Source: Meandrina meandrites
Taxonomy: Eukaryota > Cnidaria > Anthozoa > Scleractinia > Meandrinidae
NCBI GenBank assembly: GCA_963693305.1
Contig: OY855905.1
Span: 28,602,937 to 28,666,936 of the forward strand
Direction: 5' to 3'
Length of the DNA stretch: 64,000 bases
The position numbers were made by a program, and so were the translations under genes. Under the pieces are notes generated by a model. It was not told where the DNA came from, ran no database searches, and worked only from the letters and a program-made list of their open reading frames with translations. Of this stretch, positions 25,601 to 35,055 are shown piece by piece. Every line of letters begins with the position of its first letter. Positions within the stretch are counted from its first letter, which is position 1.

Positions 25601-27078
25601 AGAAAACTAACTCAAAGATAAAAACATCAGGCTACAATAGCTAAGTGAACCTAAGGTTAGGATCTTTCATTCCCCTAACATTAAATCAACTATCGACTAT
25701 ACTCCACAGCGCAAACTTCCTCACCTCCGGCTCCGACGTCATCCTCTCAGAAAGAGACGTCATCTGTGACATTTACCCCTCTGCTTGCCGAGTCTTCGTC
25801 TTCTCTGCTAACGTCATCGACAGTAATGATGACGTCAGATTCTTCGACTGCGAATCTTATGTCTACAACCAAGTCTAGTCACGTGTTCTGGCGATCAACA
25901 GCTTCCTCGACATCACTCAGTAGTAGGAGTATTGCCAGTAAAGGTAGTCTTGGCAATAGACCGTTTGCATTATGACGTCAAACGCCCAAAGATTAATGGT
26001 AGTTGTAGTAAAGTTCGCTCCAAATAATGACTAACAAATAACGCCGATTGCGTCTTGCTTTGCTTGGGGTTCGCCGGATTGCTTTAGAAAGGTCTAAAAT
26101 GCAAAGAATCGCACAGGAGAGCTACCTCTGGCAATGTTTTCCCGAAGGACGAAACATTGCAGGCTGTGATGGCGCTGTGGTTTCTTCCTTGATATTTCCT
26201 GCTATTTTCCTTACTTTGAACGTATGCGCGCGCTGGTTAAATTTCTCGACCAAATGGCGAATTCATTTGCGCGACCAAAGCCATTTCAAAGTAATAAAAA
26301 GTAAAAAAAAATTGTGTAGAATTTTACAATTTGAAACGAGTAACAAAAAGGGAATATCGCTCCACAATGAATCAATGCCAAAATGTTATCGTATCTTGCC
26401 CAGTAACGCTCTCGTTCAAAAGTTATTTTCGTATTTCGAAGTTACTACAGATCACGTAATTTACGCTACAGCAACCAGGAATCTTTGCGCATTTGACGTA
26501 ATAAATGCAAACGGTCTATTATGCCATGAATATTTCACACCTGTCCTTTTCATAAATGTTGCTGTTTATAGTTATGAAATCCACATAGCAGCATGTATTA
26601 AACCTATCAACATTTGGTGTTTATCACAGCGTTGAAAAACAAAATCTTGGAATCTTCAAGATGATACGTGCATTTAGATTATTACTGCTTATAAAATGCA
26701 GAGCTCTTTTTAAGCTGTTACCCGACCTTTAAAGGATATGACCTCTTGAGCGGACAAAACATCTATTCACTGTGGTATGTTGTTTTCCTAGATAATCCGT
26801 CCAGTCACCAGGCATATTTTAACACTGCGGAGGAAAATTGGGTTCTTCTTAATCACGTGATAAAAGGTATCTGGACCCCAAGCGAGATAAAGTGCGCGAT
26901 GTTTTGTTTAAGAGATCAAAACTGTCAATCAATCAACTTTAAGTTTACAGCAAAGGACTCTATCCAAGTTAAAAATACCAAGCAGTACGTGAACTGTCAG
27001 CTCAACTCTGCCAAACACTCGGCGTATCCAATGGACTTCTTCCCAAGGGAAGGATACCGCTATTATTACCTTACATGA
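16670..27078 (+). CDS. Secreted TSP1 - mucin-like - PAN protein
   Basis: Predicted exons: 16670-16769 (signal peptide), 22067-22240 (TSP1), 23456-24148 (Ser/Thr-rich), 25710-25943 (Ser/Thr-rich) and 26792-27078 (PAN-like, stop TGA). Every junction is phase 1 and each internal exon is a multiple of three, so the joined frame stays open for about 495 residues. The TSP1 exon has EEWGEWGACAVTCGTGQRT. The middle 309 residues are mostly Ser, Thr, Leu and Val in 26-29-residue repeats, suggesting an O-glycosylated mucin-like stalk. The last exon shows C-x3-C-x5-C-x-S-I-N and CQLNSA, as in the neighbours. A secreted or surface, glycosylated protein is inferred. The upstream signal exon at 13908 is an equally in-phase alternative first exon. 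The domains are certain. The choice of first exon is not. Confidence 0.7.
16770..22066. other. Long first intron of the TSP1-mucin-PAN gene
   Basis: This is AT-rich sequence with no recognised exon, RNA gene or clear transposon on either strand. It would be intron 1 if the 16670 exon is used. The open frames here lack splice sites in matching phase and any known motif. Confidence 0.4.
22275..22815. mobile_element. MITE of the 'atagggt' family, copy A, with CTT microsatellite inside
   Basis: The G-rich left end leads into ggctatataggtatatggtt. The right side has atatagggtcatggtttaac followed by 'acctttgcagcacacacc' and a C-rich end. The same outer layout (G-run, 'tataggtat', 'atagggtcaggttt', 'gcggcacaccc') is seen in the copy around 40139-47405. 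It lies in the intron between the TSP1 exon and the first mucin exon. Confidence 0.5.
22379..22470 (+). repeat. (CTT)n microsatellite
   Basis: About 30 near-perfect CTT triplets, interrupted only at the ends. The sequence is intronic and low complexity. Confidence 0.9.
23550..24010 (+). repeat. Coding tandem repeat of 78-87 bp in the mucin exon
   Basis: Six copies start with an acttcgtcatcactggtt-like sequence at about 23551, 23638, 23722, 23800, 23887 and 23971. All unit lengths are multiples of three (84, 87 or 78), so copy number can change without a frameshift. Each unit reads roughly TSSSLVLTSSPSKTSSFVLA. One unit is shorter by 9 bp. Each copy also carries several GACGTCA or TACGTCA words. 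Confidence 0.85.
24896..24936. repeat. Perfect 20-bp palindrome
   Basis: The arm ttttactgaggtcggataat (24896-24915) is followed, after one base, by its exact reverse complement (24917-24936). It is intronic and may be the core of a small foldback insertion. Confidence 0.85.
25955..26520. mobile_element. MITE with 'aatagaccgtttgcat' inverted ends
   Basis: The left terminus aatagaccgtttgcattatg continues into acgtcaaac. The right terminus is gcgcatttgacgtaataaat followed by gcaaacggtctatt. They are reverse complements over about 30 bp with few mismatches. The element starts about 12 bp after the donor of the second mucin exon. A long open frame inside it (26048-26635) has no family features and is not taken as a gene. 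Confidence 0.65.
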
Positions 27079-27580
27079 CAACGAAAAGTATTCCCCTATT
27101 ATTGCCTTTCAACACATGAAAAGGAAACTGCTATTAATTTACATGACAAGGAAGGGGATACCCCTATTATTACCTTATATGACAACAAAAGGTATTATTC
27201 CTCGATAATTACCTTACAAGACATGAAAAGGACACAGCTATTATTACTTTACTTGACTACGAAGGGTATTATTCCTCGATAATTGCCTTACAAAACATGA
27301 AGAGGATACTGCTATTATTACTTCACATGACAAGGAAGGGAGGGAATACCGCTGTTATTACCTTGAACGACAATAAACGGCATTCTCCTGTTATTATCTT
27401 CATGACATGGAAAGGATACCGCTATTATCACTTTACCTCACAATGAAGGGAATACCGCTGTTATTACCTTAAATGACAACGAAGAGGATATCATACCGCT
27501 ATTATTACCTTACATGTCAACGAAGGGGATATGCCGCTATTATCACAGAACCTTAACATAACGGGAAAGGATACCGCCAG
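27045..27580 (+). repeat. Minisatellite derived from the end of the PAN exon
   Basis: The last coding codons and stop of the TSP1-mucin-PAN gene (aaggataccgctattattac followed by cttacatga) are followed by about a dozen diverged copies of the same 33-42-bp unit, each built of 'gataccgctattattacctt' and 'acatgacaacgaaggg' parts. The array occupies the 3' untranslated region. Copies such as those near 27420 and 27505 are closest to the coding version. Confidence 0.8.
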
Positions 27581-28533
27581 TATTTCCTAAAATAACGATT
27601 AACGTTTAATCTACTCTTTTTCCAAACAAGTTTGCAATATCTCGCACGTGATATGACAGCGCCAGATCCAAGTCAAAAGTCATAATAGCTGGGATAAGGT
27701 CTGTAAATTGAGGCCTGAATCAGTACACGAAACGTTAAATTTATGCCAAAGAATAATGGTGAAAGGCATCGTATCATTCGGCAGTAGCGTGAAGATTCAT
27801 ATGTTGTTTTAAAAGCATACAAGACATCGACGATGATAATGTGTAAAGAGCGAGTACCACAATCATGGAGCATGGACGTGCCTCTTACCTATTTCCCCAG
27901 CTTTTATTCTCACGAACAGTTTTCGTGTTAACTGTGTTGTGTGGTTGACATTCGGAAAGTGATAAAATGTATATGCTTTCACAGAAAGCATCAGCAAATT
28001 TTCAGATAATAGAGCAGACAGAAGTAAAAAATCTACCAAACATTTAGCTCCATAATGTTGTGCGCCATTTGTCGGCATTTTTTCACTTTTCTTTCCCCAG
28101 TGTGGGCATAGTTGGTGTGGGGCATTTGCTAAAACACTGAGGTCAGCCCGGGGCCAGACATTATGTTAAAAAACGTTATGTTACGGAACTTAAAAGTAGG
28201 TCATGCAGTTGTCGCTTAGTTTAAATTTCTTGATTGCCTCCAATATGAAAATATAAAAACTGAGTTGATAAACGTCATTTCTAAGTAAACCGGAACCTAT
28301 CCCGCTCCAGCATGTACACAAATTTGCACTGTTGTTTCCACGTGCGAATGAAATATGGCGGAAATATAGAAGTTTAGACGAGCTTTTGCGAGAAAAGATG
28401 TCCAATTCGTAAGGTCTTGGTTACGCGATCAAGGCTTGGAAGTCCTGATCGAAACTTTTACAACGAAGAGATTGATCCTTATATATTTAGATCGGCGAGA
28501 TTCATACATATTTCATTTGATTAATACGGAATA
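27581..28533. other. Intergenic sequence between two TSP1-PAN units
   Basis: No exon with a signal peptide and phase-1 donor was found here for the TSP1-PAN exon at 28.5 kb. The frames open on the minus strand (27863-28078, 28190-28405) show no domain and are probably chance. Confidence 0.35.
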
Positions 28534-28545
28534 TTTTTAAACAAT

Positions 28546-28992
28546 GTGAGTGAGTGGAGCGCATGCTCCATGTCATGTGGATCTGGTATTCAGCAGCGAC
28601 ACTTTAATTGTAAGAACAAGCAGTGTGATGACGTGCGGCGCACGCAGACAAGATCGTGCCAAATAGCCTCCTGTTCTATACACAGCGTGACCGGAAATAA
28701 CCGGCTCCAAGGACTGCTCCAAGGAAGAAAGAACGATATGGCTTTAATCAACCACAGCACTAAAGAATTATTGGTTTCTTCCGAAATAGAATGCGCTCTT
28801 TACTGTCTAAGATTAACTAAATGTAACTCTTTCAATGTTGTAGGGATGCACGACTTCGTGAAACCAGCAAAAGAACATACCTCACTTGTTTGCCAGCTTA
28901 ACAATGCTACAGCTGATTCAGAGCCAGAAAATTTGGTTGGAATAAATGGCTCTACATATTACAACTTCATATCTAGGCAACTGAGAAATTGA
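28546..28992 (+). CDS. TSP1-PAN exon, third member (5' end unresolved)
   Basis: A single open segment carries TSP1 (SEWSACSMSCGSGIQQRHFN, ending SCQIASC) joined without an intron to the PAN-like domain (SSEIECALYCLRLTKCNSFN, then CQLNNATADSEPENLVG) and a TGA. The organisation and nucleotide sequence closely match the exon at 47685-48127, so the two arose by duplication after the TSP1 and PAN exons fused. The start given is simply the first in-frame GTG. I see no ATG and no clean phase-1 acceptor: the expected AG in front of 'gtgagtgagtgg' is missing. It may be spliced from an unrecognised exon, use an unusual acceptor, or be a decaying copy. AATAAA occurs at about 29315. Confidence 0.55.
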   Translation: MSEWSACSMSCGSGIQQRHFNCKNKQCDDVRRTQTRSCQIASCSIHSVTGNNRLQGLLQGRKNDMALINHSTKELLVSSEIECALYCLRLTKCNSFNVVGMHDFVKPAKEHTSLVCQLNNATADSEPENLVGINGSTYYNFISRQLRN

Positions 28993-29430
28993 GGTATCAG
29001 TTCATGACTCGCTATATGACCGAAACGGCTATTGTAACACGGCACAGCTCCAACCTAGAGTTCAGAGGCCCCACTTGACTGCGAATCTGACATTCGGGAA
29101 TCGAATTGCTCAATCATCAACGAATTCATAAACTGAACACTACCGAGTAAACATCTTGCTCGTTATCGAGGGATTATCAATTACGAGTCTCAAGCATAGT
29201 ATTTTCTGCTCAAGTTCTTGCTTAAAAGGCAAATCATGCACGTAATATCTATAGATAACAGGCTAAACGAGCTTACCTAGTTTTCAAGGGAAGCTTAATT
29301 AGAAATTTTTAAATGAATAAATCACTGAAACAGATTTAGGATAGAATTAAGTGCTATACAGCTGAACCCAGCAATCTCGAACTCTCAATACGCAGCCTTG
29401 GGTGTTCTCCCATGGGTTTTCGGTAGGTTC

Positions 29431-29558
29431 CAGTGGCGGATCCAGACCAGTTGGGGGGGGGGGGACGCTTTTGAAGGCTTGACTGTGAATGTTAAATTCT
29501 GCGAAGATAACTCCGGCATATAAAAGAAAATGCGCTATTTCCCCTGGATCCGCCACTG
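29431..29558. mobile_element. Short hAT-like MITE
   Basis: The termini cagtggcggatccag and ctggatccgccactg are perfect 15-bp inverted repeats enclosing 128 bp in total, with a G-run inside. The 5-bp word ggttc abuts both ends, a possible target duplication. hAT elements usually make 8-bp duplications, so the superfamily is tentative. Confidence 0.7.
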
Positions 29559-29809
29559 GGTTCCCTCCTACGTTCACCGTGCACTCACTGTGTTTTCCCC
29601 CACGTGCTCCCGATGGACTTGCTGTTTGTTCCCCATTCATTTGCCCGTCCCTTACCCCGTATGTGTGTTCTTTAAACGTTCCCTGATATGTTCCTTTCTG
29701 TTTAGTGTGTATTCCCCCGTGCGTCCCCTTCCGTTTCTCTGATAACTTCTGATAGCAGAAGCGCAGAAAACTAGTCGCGTACACAATCCATCACCAATTC
29801 CCTAGCATG

Positions 29810-30138
29810 TCATGTATACACTCTCGATCTGGTCAGACCTGGCCGGCGTGCAGCCGATCTCCTCGTGAGGAAGTAGTTGACGGCTGTTCGCTGTGGGGTC
29901 CGGTGCGAAAACGGACTCGTAAATTTCAACCACAGGGTTTTCAGTAAGCGTTTGGGCACCCAGTAGTTCAATGACAATCTAGGATTTCGAGTCTTGTTTA
30001 AAAAGCCATTCTGGCCTGATGGATAAAGATGTTGGAGACATGGAAGCTGGAGGTGTAAGGTTTCTTGGAGATGATCGTACACTTTGTTTAAGGTACGAGT
30101 AAGGTCACAAAGGTTCAGCCCATGTGAGCATTCTAAAC
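29810..30138 (-). other. Possible terminal exon, unrecognised protein (minus strand)
   Basis: On the minus strand a long pyrimidine tract ending in tttaag is followed by 329 nt open in the phase-1 frame to a TGA at 29812-29810. It would encode about 109 residues beginning LECSHGLNLCDLTRTLNKVY. No family is recognised, the C-terminal half is basic and compositionally odd, and no upstream exon was identified. Confidence 0.25.
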
Positions 30139-33100
30139 CTTAAAAGAACAAAGACAGAATAATAACAATGACAATTCAGACCAATTAAATCGCACGGTAG
30201 CTACCATTTAGCGCGCGGTCGCAAACTTGAAAATTTAAATTTCAAATTATACATGTGATAAATCATTTCTCGCTTTGGGTTGACTTCTTTAGCCGTTGGT
30301 TTACCGTCCATGTTCAAAACGTTAGCTCGTAGAAAATTAGCTTCACCGTTACCCACGGCTACGGAAAGACTATCAACCTTAGTTTGGGATCATTCTTACG
30401 TTTGGAGCTGTTATGGAACACAAATAACTGCGGCAAGAACTTCTACTCAAGCAAACCTTGCAAGCACGTGCTTCGTGTAAACCAAAGATGTCGCAGAGTA
30501 TTCTCTGTAAATGGTTTTGAGTCGAGGTATGAATTGCACACGAAAGTTATGTTGTGTATTGTAGAAGTAACCAATATATTTCCTTTCGAGAAGCTTTGTA
30601 CGAAATCTGTTGGAAGCATTTACCAGCAACAATTGTCAATTGTTAGATATTACGGTCATAACCAAATTTGGTCAAAGACATAAATTGTTCGAAGTTTTTC
30701 TTCTAGTAATGTCTCTCAAATTTTTCACTACATCTTTTTTAATTGTTTTAGAATTCTAAAAATAAATAGTTTAAATATTAATTGTTTTCTGGTTGTTTTC
30801 CCAGGAAAGACTGGAAAATGAATGTAGAACATAGATCCATGAGGCCAGCCATGAAATGATTGCTTCAGGTAACTTTGCCTTCTACTTATTAATTGTCATA
30901 CGATAGGATAGTTCAATGTCATTAATAATTAAAAGATGTGTTTGTTGTTCATCATGGTGTAAGATAGGAAAGATGCATGAACGTTTATTAGCATAGTTGT
31001 GACAATTTCGTGGAGTTCCTTGTGAACAATTTTTTACTCGCTTTCTGCAATGTACAACTTGAAATAATATTTTTTAACGGGTAGACAAGGCAGATGTGAA
31101 AGGACATGGCACGATTAACTGCAATGTCTCTAGAAATATGAGCCCGTCATTGTATGACGCAGGTTTAAAAACTTTTAGACTCCATGACTGAGTCCATTTG
31201 TTAACACGTTTGCCACCCAGCAATTTTGCAGTTTTTGAAAGCCATTGTAGTCAACGCTCTTCGCAAAGTTGTATGTTAATTACGCAAAATGTAAACAACA
31301 ACAACAACACGCGATTTATTACCAGGAAAAATAGATTTGAATTATGAACATTGGCTACAAAGATGCGCCTATAGTCTTATACACTGCAAAAATCGAACTT
31401 AGCTTTGTATTCTTCGATCACAAGAACTACATGCTGGTCCAAAGTAGAATACTTTTGATTATTTAACATTGCCTTCAGTTTTTTCCGCGTTCTTGGTGCC
31501 GTTCATTTCTCCCGACAACGTTTGCGATCTTCGAATATACCGCACGTTTAATTTGTTTATCACAGCACAAAGTGTTGTTTGTTTGTTTGTTTGCCGTTCA
31601 GGAGTTTCGTTTCTCACGTTGTTTTCTCAATCTTTTTGTAGATTGGTAATACTGTGCTGGGCGATTGTCAGATGAATTAAACTGATGTTTTTGAGAAGGA
31701 ATGTTCTATTTATGGAAATGGTGAGTTTACTGATTTCTCAGTTTACCATGGTATGTATCTAGCATTAAAGGTAATTGACAGCACGATATTTTGGACAGCT
31801 AAGCAATCTAGACAAAAGAGATTTCGAGATGACCAAACTATATTAATTTTTCTTAAAATACTTGGTCGTTTTCTTTACCCGAACATTTGACTGAATGTAA
31901 GCAAATTAGATTAAAATAAAAGTTGTTTCTGTTAAGTTGTCTTGATGGAAAGCCTCAAATATACCGTATACCCGGACCCGTGTGACTAACATTGACTATA
32001 AACTAGAGGCTGAAATGGCATTAGTTCATTTTTCGTAAAATAAAATATCCTTTAATAACAGGGGCCAGCGTTGAATTTTTATGTCCATCAAGTCAATAGG
32101 AAATTCTGTCACTAGAATTTTACCGGAATTTGACGTAAAATTCTGCCAATTTGAAATGTTCTTTTAATTATGTTGATAAAATGCATATATAAACGCCTCA
32201 AACAAATCGTATACTGTGCTCAAACAAAAAGGCAGTTTGTTTGGACGACAACTTTTATCCTCGAGACTGTTCTGATTTTTTAGCTGACCTTGAATGACCT
32301 TCAATAGGCTGTGTTTATGGTCGCCGCCATTTTGTTTTACATTGTAATGCAAATTTAACGCGTTATTTCTGTTGGTAATCTGGACCAAATTTGTAGTATT
32401 CTGATTACCTTTTGGAAACTATTTCATACTGACAGGATTATAATAGGATAAATAGGCTTGAATGAGAGACATTTTTACGTTTTTGGTGTCATATGACGTC
32501 ATTAAATCCGACATGTTGGACTTTTTTGCAGTAAAAATACAAAAATGCCTAATAGAATGTAGACATGCAAAGCTATGTTTTATGTGTAAATTATGTCAAA
32601 ATGTGGTTGCCATGCCAATGTCAAAGTCATAGATTCACAGTTGGTACGTCAAAATATCTACGAGGGATAAATGAATAACTACTGAAAGTTTTAATATCGC
32701 AGAGTAACAAAGTAAACCCCCTTATCAAGAGTGAAAACCTACAGAGTGGCATCCCTCCCCCCACTTGAACCACATCATAAAACACATTTCGCTCTCAGGG
32801 AAAAAAATTGTTCAAGCTTACAGCTTCGTCTTTATTTGTTTAATACATTGCACATCATGCGGCCAAAATATAATCAATTGTTGACATCGATGTTTTCCTT
32901 CGTAGAGCAATTGCCGCGAATCAGCTCGTGGATTTTCATGGATTCTTGTGGAAGAAGATGCCTGCTGACGTGAAGTAGATGATTTTGAATGAATCATGCT
33001 TTGTGGACTGGATTCTGTTCTTCGTGTGTCGATAATTAGGTAAAGATCAGTAATTGATTATCAATACGTATTTAAGCCTTTTATTCACAAAAGTGATTAA

Positions 33101-34129
33101 AAACAAGTTTCTCCTTGCAAAATTATTTTCAAGCAGACAGTTGACGAAAAGATCTCGTAGAACATTCTCTTGTTGTGATATCAAAATGCAAATCCTTTGA
33201 AGTAATATATGTTCAAAGAAAATTAGAGAAATGAGAGTTAGAATTGAACCTGTAAAATATAAATGCGGACCCGTGTGAAACTAGAAAAACTAAAAAGGTG
33301 AAACTATATAGACTTCATCAAGTGTTTTGAAGTGTATTCGTTCAATTTTACGGTGAAAATTCACGATTTTTTTTGTTGATTATTCAAGTTTTCAACTATT
33401 TCTTACGTGTTGCAATACCTAAAAGCCAATTGAACTTCATGTTTTGTTTAGTTTCCTTGAATAGCACAGGTCCGCATTTAATTTGTAACCGCATTTAATT
33501 AGCCCAAAGCTTAATCATATTCTCTTTTTGTTAAGAATTGAAACTGGTTGTACTTCAATTCATCAGGAAATTAAAATTTAAACCTGAGCTAGCTTTCAAC
33601 TAGAATTTGATGCGAAAAGTAGATGACAGGTTCAATTTTTTCCTTCAAAGTTTACCAATGATTTCTACTTAGTAAAATGGTTTTTGTTTTAGCTTTCTTC
33701 TCGATTATGTTTGTAAAGATAAATTTGTAATTTTAACTTCTTTATTTATCTTTGTAATTAGTGTTAAATGCTCACTTTTAGTTAAGCACTTTTTCGTAAC
33801 GACTTAGTTGGAAAATTTTTACTGACTCTTGTAATTACTACAAATATTGTGTATACTTAGCAATGTAGTCAATAAATGTCGCAACTTGTAAATCGGTTTA
33901 GTATTTAATGACGGTTGAAATAAACAATGAGTTGTATTCAACAATTGAGTCTTGTGTTTCATTAAAAAAATAATGCGCTTTTAAAAGGGGCCTGGTAACT
34001 TGTGAAAATGTAGGCTATCTCTTTTAATGCATTTTGACTATGTAGGGTTGCCGACGCGGAAAAATTTTCTGCGGATTTAAACAGAGTCCAGTAATAAGAC
34101 AATAAAGGCTGCCTTTCGATGGGTTAAAT
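30139..34129. other. Long AT-rich stretch without recognised genes
   Basis: An open frame at 30384-30683 has several cysteines but no known pattern. A short inverted pair, aaatgcggaccc near 33263 and ggtccgcattt near 33470, may bound a small element of about 220 bp. A related 'cggacccgtgtgac' word is at 31973. Nothing else was recognised. Confidence 0.35.
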
Positions 34130-34400
34130 CCGTCCAAAAACTGCACAGATTTTTCCCGCCAAAAGACAGTTTATTTTTTACTCATTATCAGACTCCATTT
34201 AAAAGCGCAGACCTTTTTCCCGCCAAAAGACTTAGTTTATTTTTTGATTATTACCGGGCTCCTTTTAAAAGCGCACATTTTTCCCGCCAAAAGACTTAGA
34301 ATTTTTTGGACCAAAGTCGTCATCAATTTAAACGCCTAAATTTTTTCCGCCAAAAGAGTTGGAATTATTTGGACTGAAAATCCATTAAAGAGCAGAGACG
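34130..34400 (+). repeat. Four tandem repeats of about 64 bp
   Basis: The block ttcccgccaaaagac recurs at about 34153, 34217, 34281 and 34344, each followed by 'ttatttttt' or similar and then 'ccttttaaaagcgca'-type sequence. Spacing is 63-64 bp. The last copy is the most diverged. Confidence 0.7.
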
Positions 34401-34941
34401 TTTTTCCACGATGTATTTGCAATCGACCTAGATAAATGTCTAACGGGTCTTAGCGTTCTTTATTAAAAAGTTGCACGGTTAAGTAGGAATGATTCGACGA
34501 ATATTGCTCCCAGCTTCTTTAGAAAGTATCTTCAATGTTGCTTTGATCATACATGGATAACTTTATTCACTCCTGCAAAGAAAAAATGCCAACACATGAG
34601 AAAATAAATCAACAACAATTTTTTAAATATAACTTTATCGTGTAAACAGCCATGCAATCCACTTTAATAGGCTTATAACAAATTAAATAAGATATGGAGC
34701 ATCAAAATCAAGACAGCTAACAAGCATTTTGACACAGTGATATCATACCTATGGTGATTGAATGTTCGCAGTGGGTTTGAAATTTATAGTGGAACACAAT
34801 AATTTTTCAGGCCTCTCGCCTTCACATGCAAACTAAAATGCAAATTTGATAATGTCGAAACTAGGGCAGGAGCCAAATCCGTTTTCTTGCGCATCTTCGT
34901 GTTTAGACTAGAATTGAATTTAATTGGAATTGTAATATATC

Positions 34942-35055
34942 AAACACGAGAGAGTGTTTCATCACATTTCCAAACACCGAGAGGAGTGTTCAAATTTGAC
35001 GCGCAACAGAGTATTTTTGACGAACTTTGATTTGATGAAACACTCTCTCGAGTTT
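34942..35055. repeat. Foldback repeat
   Basis: The arms aaacacgagagagtgtttca and tgaaacactctctcgagttt are reverse complements about 70 bp apart. This fits a small foldback MITE. Confidence 0.65.

Noticed and set aside
26048..26635. 195-codon open frame on the plus strand
   Set aside because: It lies inside a MITE with inverted ends (25955-26520), has no ATG-based start in good context, no domain, and sits in an intron of the TSP1-mucin-PAN gene.
30384..30683. Cysteine-containing 99-codon frame
   Set aside because: No TSP1, PAN, EGF or lectin spacing can be recognised, and there are no supported splice sites.
34130..34400. CRISPR-like array
   Set aside because: The tandem 64-bp units have no unique spacers between fixed repeats, and the genome is eukaryotic.
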